This document shows, one piece after another, positions 18,011 to 26,500 of a stretch of 64,000 bases of DNA; the stretch's first letter is position 1; the number at the start of each line of letters is the position of its first letter. The translations under genes and the position numbers were made by a program. Source of the DNA: Peribacillus asahii. GTDB taxonomy: Bacteria; Bacillota; Bacilli; Bacillales; DSM-1321. The stretch lies in contig NZ_CP026095.1 of NCBI RefSeq assembly GCF_004006295.1, positions 2,280,001-2,344,000 on the forward strand. Direction: 5' to 3'. Below the pieces are notes generated by a model. It saw nothing but the letters and a program-made list of their open reading frames with translations, was not told the DNA's origin and did not search any database.

Positions 18011-18184
18011 ATTGGATGAAAATAAATTATTTACATCTACTCTTTTCAGTTTTGCTTCTACGGATTTAAGCGTAGACTCTGATAAAGATTCCTCTAATTT
18101 AACACTTCTTACTAAGCTCAGAAGCAATTTAGCCATTTCCCCAGATGAGTCTTTTCTATTTGCTAGGTAAATGCAAAAAAACAC
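17999..18184 (-). CDS. Small hypothetical frame, doubtful
   Basis: 61 codons on the minus strand (SGEMAKLLLSLVRSVKLEES) with an amphipathic helical character. No ribosome binding site is seen and its end overlaps the terminator hairpin. It could be the tail of a lost gene. The sequence just upstream (18196-18214) contains GCTAGAGCCCCCGTTAGT, part of a dispersed repeat also seen at 57770. Confidence 0.25.
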   Translation of the reverse strand: MFFCIYLANRKDSSGEMAKLLLSLVRSVKLEESLSESTLKSVEAKLKRVDVNNLFSSNKKP

Positions 18185-18247
18185 CTTATTTATGGTGCTA
18201 GAGCCCCCGTTAGTAAACTTACTTACCCTATAATAAACATTAAGGTT

Positions 18248-18973
18248 TTAATTATTTTTCCCTTGTCTTAAGTTTTGCTCAGCTTCTGCTATTGCTATAG
18301 AAATATCAGTAAGTGGCTGACTTAATATTTCTCCATGTCCAACAGCAAGTAAAGGTGGTTTGAAACTTTGTATTTTTTGGGCACTTTTTAAAGCAATCTC
18401 CTTACTCCACGTTCCCTTGGCTGGGAATGGAAACGATGGTCTAATTTGACCTGCCACCGCCAGACCTCCTTCGGTTTGAAAAGCATCTCCTACTATCAAT
18501 GCTTTATTTCGCGTGTCAAAAAATGACATTGAACCGGGTGTGTGTCCTGGTGTAAATAACGCTTGTAAGGAACCTATACGTTCTCCATCTTGTAGCAAAA
18601 GATCTATATCCGATATGATTTTCTTAGGGAATATTCCACGAACTGGAGTTTGTGGTTCATCTCCATTTAAAGATAAATCTCCATTCATGAGTGGTGCTTC
18701 TCTGTGAGAAATATATATTCTACTGTGGGGTGTTTGTTGTTTTATCGAGTCTAGTCCGCCTATATGGTCATGATGTGCATGAGTCAAAATAATATTGTTT
18801 ATAGGTTTTCCTATATCATTTGCAACTCTTAGAATATTTTCTACATGTTCTTCCATAGCTGTATCAATAAGAGTTAAGTATTCATTTTCTTCGACAAGAT
18901 AACAATTAACAGATAAACCTCTAGAATTGTAGAATGTGATCTTGTATAACATTTTCACTTGAGTAATTTGCAT
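18248..18973 (-). CDS. MBL-fold metallo-hydrolase
   Basis: 241 residues. The metal motif is THAHHDHIGG (about 78-86), with further ligands in TPGHTPGS, VGDAF and AVGHGE; this is the glyoxalase-II-like arrangement of small cytoplasmic MBL enzymes. No signal peptide. GGAGGTT sits 5 nt before ATG 18973, which is better than the longer frame to 19000. The substrate cannot be deduced. Stands alone on the minus strand between the HepT-like gene and the IS3 element. Confidence 0.8.
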   Translation of the reverse strand: MQITQVKMLYKITFYNSRGLSVNCYLVEENEYLTLIDTAMEEHVENILRVANDIGKPINNIILTHAHHDHIGGLDSIKQQTPHSRIYISHREAPLMNGDLSLNGDEPQTPVRGIFPKKIISDIDLLLQDGERIGSLQALFTPGHTPGSMSFFDTRNKALIVGDAFQTEGGLAVAGQIRPSFPFPAKGTWSKEIALKSAQKIQSFKPPLLAVGHGEILSQPLTDISIAIAEAEQNLRQGKNN

Positions 18974-19224
18974 AATAACCTCCCCCTCCGTATAAATCAA
19001 TAAGCCGTTTACTATGATATATTTTATCTATTGCTTGTAAATTCCTGCTATCACTAAACTGCTTCATACTTTAAGTACACAATTTCACAATCTATTCTAA
19101 AATTCAACATAGAGTTCCAATTTTCTTTGAATGTGTTATTCAACAATATAGCCCTATAATGAAAAAAAGCACTTCCTTATTATGATCTGACCCCTGTCAA
19201 GTAGACATAAAAAAATAAGCGCAG

Positions 19225-20115
19225 TTAAGAAGCCTGACTTCTATATTCGATAGGAGTCAGGTTGTTTAGCTTGGTTTGAAACCTTTCGTGGTTATAAAAG
19301 TGAATGTAGTCTTTAATAGCCCTTCTAACCTCTTGTGAAGTTTTAAAAGTATGCAGGTTAAAACATTCTGTTTTTAAATGACTAAAGAAATTTTCCATAC
19401 TAGCGTTATCCCAACAGTTGCCCTTTCTAGACATACTAGCTTTCATTTTATTTCTTGTGAGTAGCTGATTATAGTTATGGGAAGTGTATTGGTATCCTTG
19501 ATCACTATGGAGAAGGAGTCCCTTTACATTCCTTCCTTTTATGGCTTTTTTAAGAGTATCCAAGACTAGTTTATAATCATTACGTCTACTAATTTGGTAC
19601 GCAACAACTTCGTTATTATATAGGTCTTTGATGGCAGACAAGTATAGTTTCTGTCCATTGAAAATGAGGTACGTAATATCCGTTACCCACTTTTCATTAG
19701 GGCGAGAAGCGTAAAAGGATCTATTTAAATAATTATTCGAGATAAGATAAGGTTCTTTCTTACCGTAATAAATTCGTTTCTTCCTGATAATTGCTTTAAT
19801 ACCTAGCTCACTTAGTAACCGTTGAACTTTTTTGTGATTAATATGAATATCATAGGTCCTCTTTAACCAAATTTGTATTCTTCTATAGCCATAGATGCCC
19901 TTATATTTCTGATGACATTCTATTATTTTCTGCTTTAGCTTCTCATCCTCTATCTGCTTTTCCGAAGGTAATGCTTTACGCTTTATCCACTTGTAGTATC
20001 CACTTCTTGATACTTTAGCTAGATGACAAAGTAGCTGTATAGAGTGAGCTTGTTTAGATAAATCATTAATGATTGGAAATAGAATACTAGGTTTTAGATT
20101 CATTCCTCCTTTCAC
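19225..20115 (-). CDS. IS3-family transposase OrfB (DDE catalytic part)
   Basis: 296 residues. The N-terminal HTH_21-like region (SGYYKWIKR, YGYRRIQIWL) is followed by an rve integrase core: WVTDITYL (first Asp), LLLHSDQGYQYTS (second Asp), NCWDNASMENFFSHLKTE (Glu). All catalytic residues are intact. It overlaps orfA by 4 nt (GTGA). AAAGGAGG inside the overlap can also serve an internal ATG (MNLKPSILF), so OrfB may be made both alone and as a fusion. Confidence 0.9.
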   Translation of the reverse strand: MKGGMNLKPSILFPIINDLSKQAHSIQLLCHLAKVSRSGYYKWIKRKALPSEKQIEDEKLKQKIIECHQKYKGIYGYRRIQIWLKRTYDIHINHKKVQRLLSELGIKAIIRKKRIYYGKKEPYLISNNYLNRSFYASRPNEKWVTDITYLIFNGQKLYLSAIKDLYNNEVVAYQISRRNDYKLVLDTLKKAIKGRNVKGLLLHSDQGYQYTSHNYNQLLTRNKMKASMSRKGNCWDNASMENFFSHLKTECFNLHTFKTSQEVRRAIKDYIHFYNHERFQTKLNNLTPIEYRSQAS

Positions 20116-20402
20116 ATCTTTAAAAGCTTTTTTAATAGTTCATTCTCAGCTTCTAATCGCTTTATTTTCTGTTGGGTATTTTCAAAGGTAGATGAAGAGA
20201 CTCTACTAGACCCACTTTTTCTGCCACGTTTTTCTCTAAGACCAACCATCCCATCTTCACTAAACTGTTTAACCCATCGTTGTATGTTTTTTCGATGAGT
20301 GTTTAATTCTCTGGAAACGGCTGCATAATTCTTCTTTTGATGAAATAAATCCACTGCTTTTTTCTTGAATGATATATCATAAGTCTCTGCTTTTTTCTCC
20401 AT
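20112..20402 (-). CDS. IS3-family transposase OrfA (HTH protein)
   Basis: 96 residues with an N-terminal helix-turn-helix (AVSRELNTHRKNIQRWVKQF) and a C-terminal leucine-zipper-like end (IKRLEAENELLKKLL), as in OrfA of IS3 elements. AAGGGGG precedes the ATG. A slippery heptamer A AAA AAG lies at 20133-20127 in the correct phase, and the -1 frame is open into orfB, so a fused OrfAB transposase can form. Confidence 0.9.
   Translation of the reverse strand: MEKKAETYDISFKKKAVDLFHQKKNYAAVSRELNTHRKNIQRWVKQFSEDGMVGLREKRGRKSGSSRVSSSTFENTQQKIKRLEAENELLKKLLKM
20127..20133 (-). promoter_or_regulatory. Programmed -1 frameshift heptamer A AAA AAG
   Basis: On the minus strand the codons of orfA read AAA at 20132-20130 and AAG at 20129-20127, preceded by A. 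A -1 slip leads to GCT TTT AAA GAT GTG AAA in the orfB frame with no stop. Confidence 0.75.
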
Positions 20403-20547
20403 AAAAAATACCCCCTTAATAATAGACAGATTAATGCGCTTTTTAAAACGTGTCTACTATAAGGGGAGCATACCAATTCAAGAATAGCGCCCGTTTCTTG
20501 AATAAACAGGAACTTATATTTGCTGTATTACTAAAGCCTGAAATTCA

Positions 20548-20905
20548 TTCAAGTTAATCAATTAAGACTTTGAACATAATCGATATAAGAAGTATAGCCC
20601 ATGCAGCTGTTCTTGATTACGTTTATCCAAATGCTGTTGGCATCTCGCTACAATCTTTTTTGCTTCTTCAATTTTCCATCTACTAAGCTCCTAATAGTGT
20701 TTTTTAGTTCGACAACATCATTAGAGTAAACAGCTTTTTAAGTAAGCTTTATTAACAAAATTTTAATATACTGATACGAATCAAAATAACGATAATTATT
20801 GGCTTCATTTCTCGATGAACTACAGTACCCTTTCTTTTCCCAATACCGTAAAGTAGAAGAAGAAATTTTTACTTTGTTGGACATCTCTCCGATAGCGGAA
20901 GATCA
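20548..20905 (-). pseudogene. MerR-family regulator remnant
   Basis: The minus-strand translation gives EMSNKVKISSSTLRYWEKKGYCSSSRN and NNYRYF, the N-terminal DNA-binding motif of MerR proteins (TLRYWEKKG..). The following helical region (VVELKNTIRSLVDGK, CQQHLDKRNQEQL) is broken by frameshifts. No start codon is intact. The gap 20471-20547 holds only a degenerate copy of the GCGCCCG repeat. Confidence 0.5.
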
Positions 20906-20925
20906 ACTTCATACAATTTAGACAA

Positions 20926-22830
20926 CTATTCTTGATTTCTATTTCTAATCTCCTTTTGAACCTTTCGCAGTGCCTTTTTCGAACCTCTCTCCAAATCATG
21001 CTGCAGCTTTCTGTCTTGATAACTGGTAAATAAGGTGTTTATATCATACCCTTCAGGATATAATTGAGTTGCTTTAATGTCCAATTCAATCCGCTTAATA
21101 TTTACTTCCAATACTTCACCTTTATAGAACAGTTTAATGTTATTAAATTTATCTCTTGGCTCAAAGACGATTGCATAATCATCCTGGCTGATTAATTTTA
21201 CCCGGTCACCTATTTCATAATGATATGCCTCTAATGGCTGATTCACTTCATGCACTGGTTTTTTTATTTTGTTTTCTTTTATTGCTTCCAGGTTATAATT
21301 TTTATTTTCTATATACAATTGAGCCCGCTTCAAAACATTTTCACGGATATTCATCCTGCTTGAAATCCAAAGTGCATTACTCTCTCCTGATTTCCCTATT
21401 AATAACTTATACATCGGCTTCAACTCGACACTATTAAATAACATGGCCGCATTCATAAAGTCATCGTGCATTTCAGAATACCGTTTAATTTCCCCATAAT
21501 GAGTTGTTGCAATTGTAATACATCCCATATGATAAAACTCTTCCAAAATGGCGATTGCTAAAGCAGCACCTTCATTCGGCTCCGTTCCACTTCCAATTTC
21601 ATCGAATAAAAGCAGAGTATTATTAGTAGCAGTACTCATGATCTCTGAAATATTCTTCATATGAGAAGAAAAAGTACTTAGGGCATTCTCTATGCTTTGA
21701 TTATCTCCAATATCAACAAACACGTAATCAAAGATGGCAATTTCAGTTCCTTGTTTTGCCATAATATGAAACCCTGACATGACAGCTAAAGTTAAAATTC
21801 CAATGGTCTTTAATACGACGGTTTTCCCACCCGCATTAGGACCTGTAATGACTAAGCTTCTATAATCTTCACCGATTTCAAAATCCAATGGGACAATGCT
21901 GCCTTCTAATAATGGGTGTTTACTATTAATTAATTTTATATATCCATAATTATTGATCTTCGGTTCAATAGCATCGGTACTTTTACTGTACTTGGCTTTC
22001 GCAAAAATCATGTCGTACTGACTGATGCATTCAATATTAATACCTATTTCATGAAGCGATTCATGAATCGCTCCGGTTAACGTTGCTAATATTTGATATT
22101 CCTCAACTGATTCTTCCGATTTCAAACTCACTAATTCCACATTAAGCTTCGAGACAGCCTCAGGTTCAATGAATACTGTAGATCCTTTAGAGGATGTTTC
22201 AATAATCGTTCCGGCTACATGATTCTTAAAGGATGCTTTAATTGGAATCGTAAAACGATCATCTTTCTTACTGATATAAGATTCTTGGATATATTCTTTG
22301 TTGGCTCTACTTTTCAAAAACTTATTCAAACGTTCTTCGATTTTCTCTTCTGTTTTAGCTATCTGATTCCTAATTCGTTTTAACTCTTTACTAGCTCCTG
22401 AATCAACTCGATTTCCTCTAATTGCAGATAAGATATCCTCTTCAATATCTCGAAATTCAGTCATAGAAAGTGCATAGGCGTAAAGTACAGGCGCAAAAAA
22501 TTCCTTATCCGCCATAAACTTTTTGATTTTTCTACAGCCTCTTAAAAAATCAGAAATAGCAAGTAATTCTGCTGGTGTTAATACCATGCCTTTTTCTAAT
22601 TTTTCAATATGGCTTGTTATATTGGAAATGCCGGTTAATGGCAAGTGCTTTTCAGCGTCCAATAACTTTCGGGCCTCACTCGTTTCATTTAAACGATTAC
22701 GAACGACTTTTATATTCGAGCTTGGCTGTAATCTTTCTATTAACTCTTTACCTAAACTGCTGACGCAATGGTTTTTAACTTTATTTTTTAATTCGTAGTA
22801 TTGTAATTTTTCAAAGGTCATATTATTCAT
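20926..22830 (-). CDS. MutS2-like ATPase lacking the Smr domain
   Basis: 634 residues against about 785 for MutS2. It has the MutS2-like N-terminal core (FEKLQYYELKNKV), the lever/clamp region, and an ABC ATPase domain with Walker A ITGPNAGGKT, signature-like SIENALSTFSSHM, Walker B LLLFDEIGSGTEP and ATTHYGEIK. The C-terminus keeps a KOW-like linker (IGDRVKLISQDDYAIV) but has no Smr nuclease domain. MutS2 proteins act in recombination control and in splitting collided ribosomes; short forms like this are undefined. GAGGAAG precedes the ATG, and a leader hairpin lies upstream. Confidence 0.8.
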   Translation of the reverse strand: MNNMTFEKLQYYELKNKVKNHCVSSLGKELIERLQPSSNIKVVRNRLNETSEARKLLDAEKHLPLTGISNITSHIEKLEKGMVLTPAELLAISDFLRGCRKIKKFMADKEFFAPVLYAYALSMTEFRDIEEDILSAIRGNRVDSGASKELKRIRNQIAKTEEKIEERLNKFLKSRANKEYIQESYISKKDDRFTIPIKASFKNHVAGTIIETSSKGSTVFIEPEAVSKLNVELVSLKSEESVEEYQILATLTGAIHESLHEIGINIECISQYDMIFAKAKYSKSTDAIEPKINNYGYIKLINSKHPLLEGSIVPLDFEIGEDYRSLVITGPNAGGKTVVLKTIGILTLAVMSGFHIMAKQGTEIAIFDYVFVDIGDNQSIENALSTFSSHMKNISEIMSTATNNTLLLFDEIGSGTEPNEGAALAIAILEEFYHMGCITIATTHYGEIKRYSEMHDDFMNAAMLFNSVELKPMYKLLIGKSGESNALWISSRMNIRENVLKRAQLYIENKNYNLEAIKENKIKKPVHEVNQPLEAYHYEIGDRVKLISQDDYAIVFEPRDKFNNIKLFYKGEVLEVNIKRIELDIKATQLYPEGYDINTLFTSYQDRKLQHDLERGSKKALRKVQKEIRNRNQE

Positions 22831-22847
22831 TTTATCTTCCTCATTCC

Positions 22848-22945
22848 AAATAAAATAAGCCCGCTAAAGCCTTCCCTGCCTTCCAATTTAGACAACCAAA
22901 CTGGACAGAAAGCTTCCGCGGGCATAACCTTGTCACAAAACAAGG
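22848..22945 (-). promoter_or_regulatory. Attenuator-like leader of the MutS2-like gene
   Basis: On the minus strand GCCCGCGGAAGC (22923-22912) pairs with GCTTTAGCGGGC (22870-22859) around a 41-nt loop, followed by TTATTTTATTT (22858-22848), about 20 nt before the start codon. A smaller hairpin CCTTGT/ACAAGG (22945-22928) lies just upstream. The arrangement resembles an intrinsic terminator placed in a 5' leader. Confidence 0.5.
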
Positions 22946-23352
22946 TCATATCTCGAACAGGCATGAATAAATAAGACCTAAATAAATTAAGCATGACAGG
23001 ATAGAATCCAGCCTCAAAGCTTAATGTCTTACATTCTACGCTAAACGAATATATTGAAATGGAAGCAGTCTGATAGCAGGTATTCAAAAATGTTAAAGTA
23101 ACATGTTTGAAAAAAGGCATTCTTAATAAACTGGCATTGACCAGAAAATAAACACCTTATTCAACTAATAACAATTAGTTGATACCTACTACCGACATAC
23201 TTCACCACACCTTTTTGTAATATGAGATTAATGTAGCATGGAAAAACAGTTTCGTCAAACAGCATGGAGAATTAAATGATAAGCCTGAACCCTGTTGGAG
23301 GCAGCGCTAGGAAACCGCATTTACAACGTTAAAGAAATCCAAATATAAAAAT
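22946..23352. other. Leader and intergenic DNA, no gene
   Basis: Minus-strand upstream region of the MutS2-like gene. One minus-strand frame (22827-23120) is open across it and overlaps the start codon, but its Cys/Phe-rich composition is not protein-like. Confidence 0.4.
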
Positions 23353-23388
23353 GCCTAATTTCTCAGTGTTGTAAGTGAGAAATTAGGC
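23353..23388. terminator. Strong isolated hairpin
   Basis: GCCTAATTTCTCA at 23353-23365 and its exact complement at 23376-23388 around a 10-nt loop, followed by TTTAGTTAG. No gene directly upstream is intact. Confidence 0.55.
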
Positions 23389-23404
23389 TTTAGTTAGTTC
23401 ATAA

Positions 23405-23458
23405 AAGCGCCCGATTGTTGAATAACATGACTGGCGTTTTTTAAACAACTTTATTATC
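23405..23458 (+). repeat. GCGCCCGATTGTTGAA-family repeat
   Basis: AGCGCCCGATTGTTGAATAA, CATGACTGGCGTTTTTT, AAACAACTTTATTAT. It is the best match to the copy at 2533-2589 and abuts an IS1595-type transposase remnant. Confidence 0.7.
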
Positions 23459-23473
23459 TCTGTACAGAAGCAG

Positions 23474-23662
23474 TGGATTGACCGTTTTAAAGGTGTGGCT
23501 ACAAAATATCTCGACAACTATCTTACGTGGTTCTTGTTCGTAGACAGTCGAAGCAATGAAAGCATGAAACACAATAGTAAAGAATTCTTACTTACATCAT
23601 TCGTATTTGAAATGACGGATACTTATGATAGTTTACGATTATCGGAATTTCAAACAGTTTAA
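23474..23662 (+). pseudogene. IS1595-family transposase C-terminal remnant
   Basis: 62 codons, WIDRFKGVATKYLDNYLTWF onward to SLRLSEFQTV, the typical end of IS1595-type (ISXO2-like) DDE transposases, where RFKGV-x-TKYL-x-NYL-x-WF follows the last catalytic region. The upstream part is replaced by the repeat at 23405. Dead. Confidence 0.6.
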
Positions 23663-23687
23663 TCGAAATAGTTAATTTTAATTTATC

Positions 23688-23701
23688 TTTGCACCAGAAC
23701 C
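23688..23701. mobile_element. Solo IS6 terminal repeat
   Basis: TTTGCACCAGAACC, the exact end sequence of the other IS6 copies, with no adjoining transposase. Confidence 0.6.
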
Positions 23702-23949
23702 ACACAATACCCTCCTATCAATTCAATCCTTTTATAATCATCCTGAATGTTTTTTTCTTGTTTAAAGGCTGCTATCCGTTGGAGATAGTGGTCTTTAAAA
23801 TTTAGCATCTTGATTCATAACGACCATTTTCTAATCATTAATATTTCTAATTATAAGTATCACTAATCTATATTTCACTTAATGATTGAACTAATATAAA
23901 GTAAAACAACAGAGAAATACTGTGATAAATACAAGGAGATGTAGAAGTT

Positions 23950-24549
23950 ATGTCGCAACATTTATTTAAAGCAATCATTCTTGCATTTGCCTCTGCCATT
24001 CAAGGAGCGGCTATGTCTATTTTCTTATTTCCTCATTACATTCCATCCGGTGGTGCTGCCGGAATAGGTGTGTTATTAAATTACATGTGGGCTGTGCCGT
24101 ATGCAACGAGCATTTGGTTATTAAATGCGGTGATGGTAATTGCAGCTGTCAAGTGGCTTGGAAAAAGCAACGCGGTGTGGACGATGTTTTGTGTCGGCGT
24201 AGCTGCCTTCACTATCCATTCACTTTCTCCATACATTCATCATCCGGTTGGAAATGTATGGATCGATTTAGTAATTGGAGCCCTTTTATTCGGTTTTAGT
24301 GTGGGAATTTTATTTAAAATGGGGGCTTCTTCAGGAGGAATGGATATTTTAGCTCTTATTATATCATCTTTTATAAAGCGACCTCCCGGAAGCATATTAT
24401 TTTGGATTAATAGTTTGATATTACTTGTTGCCGGTGTCGTGATCGATTGGAAAGTGATCATGTATGCCCTGGTTTGCCAATGGTTTGGAACAAGGCTGAT
24501 TGATATCATCGGAAAGGGAACCGTTTCTATACCTGTACTAAGGAAATAA
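23950..24549 (+). CDS. YitT-family membrane protein (short form)
   Basis: 199 residues with about five transmembrane helices and the family motifs FPHYIPSGGAAGIGVLLNY and GMDILALIIS (compare GG-x-D-I-(I/L)A). YitT proteins are putative transporters of unknown substrate; long forms carry a C-terminal DUF2179 domain that is absent here. The stop codon is immediately followed by an IS6 end (24550), so the gene may have lost its tail, although naturally short forms exist. AAGGAGATG upstream of ATG 23950. Confidence 0.75.
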   Translation: MSQHLFKAIILAFASAIQGAAMSIFLFPHYIPSGGAAGIGVLLNYMWAVPYATSIWLLNAVMVIAAVKWLGKSNAVWTMFCVGVAAFTIHSLSPYIHHPVGNVWIDLVIGALLFGFSVGILFKMGASSGGMDILALIISSFIKRPPGSILFWINSLILLVAGVVIDWKVIMYALVCQWFGTRLIDIIGKGTVSIPVLRK

Positions 24550-24614
24550 GGTTCTGGTGCAAAAACTTCAAGATAATTGTAAGTAATCTCTAAATCTTGG
24601 ACATACTGATACTA
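24550..24614. mobile_element. Solo left end of an IS6-family element
   Basis: GGTTCTGGTGCAAAAACTTC followed by AATCTCTAAATCTTGGACAT and ACTGATACTA, matching the transposase-start side of the copies at 32151 and 38561. The remainder is absent. It begins at the first base after the YitT stop. Confidence 0.7.
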
Positions 24615-24674
24615 TTACTTTCAAAACGCATACCCTGTAGGATAGTCAATGGTGTAGCCCTGGAATAAAGTTTG

Positions 24675-24755
24675 ATTAAATTAACTTAATAAACCTTGAT
24701 GAAAGAGCAAATAGAAAAGCGTGTTTTGAAAAAAATTGATCAAAACACGCTTTTT
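24675..24755 (+). repeat. Remnant end with hairpin (INxxNxDER family)
   Basis: Reads INLINLDERANRKACF in one frame, then a hairpin AAAAGCGTGTTTTG/CAAAACACGCTTTTT (24715-24728 and 24741-24755). Related copies are at 46320-46400 and 57625-57690. The hairpin can act as a terminator for upstream transcription. Confidence 0.5.
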
Positions 24756-24819
24756 CTATACTCAATTGAATCATCCTTTTATAAAAAAGCTTGATAATTT
24801 TGTGATCCTTATGTTATTA

Positions 24820-24905
24820 AAGCGCCCGATTGTTGAATAGAATGACTCACATTTTTTAAACAACTTTATTATGTTTTAAACGACTTTTTTGTCACTTAAC
24901 GAGAA
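24820..24905 (+). repeat. GCGCCCGATTGTTGAA-family repeat, long copy
   Basis: AAAGCGCCCGATTGTTGAAT, AACAACTTTATTATGTTTTA, AACGACTTTTTTGTCACTTA. It combines motifs that occur singly at other sites. The rest of 24756-25074 shows nothing else. Confidence 0.65.
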
Positions 24906-25074
24906 AGTAACCTCTATTAATCTTATCATATGAAGGTAGTGAGTTTTAAGGTTAGATGTGCAAAATATTTATATATGGTCAGATTAGATAGAGTGTTGCA
25001 AAAAGGTTGCTCTAGACCCACCCATATTTCACTTGTTATGATAATTTTGCACTTGATTGAGGGCAGAATTACTA

Positions 25075-25944
25075 TTGGAAGAGATAAAATATAATAATCT
25101 TAAATTAGGAGAGCGTGGAGCAATCATTAGTATAATTGCTTGCATCTGTCTTTCCGTTTTAAAATTAGCTATTGGGTACATAAGTGACTCTGCTGCATTA
25201 AAAGCAGATGGTCTAAATAATACAACTGATATCATTGCATCTATTGCTGTACTTATTGGACTAAAGCTTTCACAAAGACCACCTGATAAGGATCATGGGT
25301 ATGGCCATTGGAAAAGTGAGACTATTGCATCAATGATTGCTTCATTTATTATGATAGCAGTGGGTATACAAGTATTGCTTGATGCTGTTACTTCAATGAT
25401 TCAAGGTGGGAAAGAGTCACCCGACATAATAGCAGCTTATGTGGATGTTTTTTCTGCATTAGTCATGTATTTTGTCTATCGCTACAATAAAAAGCTAGCT
25501 ATTAAAATTAATAGCAAATCAGTTATGGCAGCTGCAAAAGATAACATTTCAGATGCTTGGGTAAGTATAGGAACTGCAGTAGGTATTTTCGGTTCACAAT
25601 TACATATGCCCTGGCTTGATACAGTAACAGCTATTATTGTAGGTTTATTAATATGTAAAACAGCTTGGGATATTTTTAAACAAGCTTCTCATGAACTTTC
25701 GGATGGGTTTGATCCAGAGAAAATAGAACTGTATAAAAATGTAGTATTAAAAGTAGATGGAGTTAAAGGACTAAAAGAGATTAAAGGGAGAAACTATGGG
25801 AATAACGAAGTAATAGATGTTGAAATTCTGGTTAATTCTACCCTAGATATTAAAGAAGCTCACGAGATAGCAACCCATATTGAAAAAGTCATGATAAATG
25901 ATTATGGGGTATACGATGTTCATGTACATGTAGAGCCGAATTAA
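25075..25944 (+). CDS. Cation diffusion facilitator, manganese-type
   Basis: About 289 residues with six transmembrane helices and a C-terminal cytoplasmic ferredoxin-like domain (VLKVDGVKGLKEIKGRNYGN, VHVHVEPN). Metal sites read DGLNNTTD in helix 2 and DNISD in helix 5; the D-x3-D form in helix 5 and absence of His in helix 2 favour Mn2+ over Zn2+, as in MneP/MneS of B. subtilis. It would export Mn2+ by H+ antiport. TTG 25075 with GAGGG 11 nt upstream is preferred over TTG 25057, which has no ribosome binding site. Confidence 0.85.
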   Translation: MEEIKYNNLKLGERGAIISIIACICLSVLKLAIGYISDSAALKADGLNNTTDIIASIAVLIGLKLSQRPPDKDHGYGHWKSETIASMIASFIMIAVGIQVLLDAVTSMIQGGKESPDIIAAYVDVFSALVMYFVYRYNKKLAIKINSKSVMAAAKDNISDAWVSIGTAVGIFGSQLHMPWLDTVTAIIVGLLICKTAWDIFKQASHELSDGFDPEKIELYKNVVLKVDGVKGLKEIKGRNYGNNEVIDVEILVNSTLDIKEAHEIATHIEKVMINDYGVYDVHVHVEPN

Positions 25945-26062
25945 TCAAAAAAACTTTTAGCAGATATAGAGTATAAATAGATACATTATTTTAAGTAAAA
26001 TAAAAAAAGCCAAATTCCTAAAGATGTTATCAAGACCTAAATAAAAAAAAGATATATAAATT

Positions 26063-26106
26063 AAAGGACATTACATATTTTATATGACTAATATGTAATG
26101 TCCTTT
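26063..26106. repeat. AAAGGACATTACATAT hairpin repeat
   Basis: Perfect 16-bp inverted repeat AAAGGACATTACATAT (26063-26078) and its complement (26091-26106), loop of 12. A nearly identical copy is at 60832-60876 and a half copy at 63618. It may serve as terminator for the CDF gene. Confidence 0.7.
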
Positions 26107-26347
26107 CTTATTTATTGGGGGTAGTACCAGCGAAGCTGTCACCACTCGCAATAAGGAAATGCCAAGATTACTTAAAACATACATACCCCCTATCCTGTTT
26201 TAGATGGGGGGTAAATAAAGTTATTAAATTTTTTAATAAGGATGCCTTAGCAATAAAGTCGTTTAAAAATCTAAGTTGTATTAAACAATCGCGCCCTTTA
26301 ATGGAATAACTTTATTATCACTTAACAGATTCTTAATCTACAAGAAA
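26107..26347. other. Intergenic DNA with repeat pieces
   Basis: Contains a TACCCCC/GGGGGTA hairpin (26184-26213) and a copy of the AATAAAGTCGTTTAAA / ACAATCGCGCCC / AACTTTATTATCACTTAAC motif set (26253-26331). A plus-strand frame of 64 codons crosses these repeats and is not credible as a gene. Confidence 0.45.
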
Positions 26348-26400
26348 AACCGAAATTCCTTCTTTATAGAGATAGGAAATTCCGGTTCATCTTTTTTATA
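26348..26400 (-). terminator. Terminator of the secreted nuclease gene
   Basis: AACCGAAATTCCT and AGGAAATTCCGGTT pair with one bulge; on the minus strand the stem is followed by TTTTTCTT. Confidence 0.6.
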
Positions 26401-26500
26401 AACGGTTAAACTTTTTTCAAAACGGTGCGACTTTTTTATAAACAGTTCAACTTTATTTCAAAGCCACACAGGTTTCCCATACGGCAACCTGCCTTCTCTC

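Larger units (their letters stand above)
19188..20470 (-). mobile_element. Complete IS3-family element (IS150-like)
   Basis: About 1283 bp. Imperfect terminal repeats TGACCCCTGTCAAGTAGACA (19188-19207) and, read inward from the other side, TGCTCCCCTTATAGTAGACA (20451-20470) share TG, CCCC and AGTAGACA. It holds orfA and orfB in the usual overlap with a slippery site. No target duplication could be seen at the ends. Confidence 0.85.

Noticed and set aside
22827..23120. 97-codon minus-strand frame overlapping the MutS2-like start
   Set aside because: Cys/Phe-rich, no ribosome binding site, and it spans the terminator-like hairpin; a leader region explains it better.
26115..26309. 64-codon plus-strand frame
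   Set aside because: Crosses a hairpin and dispersed repeat motifs; no ribosome binding site.
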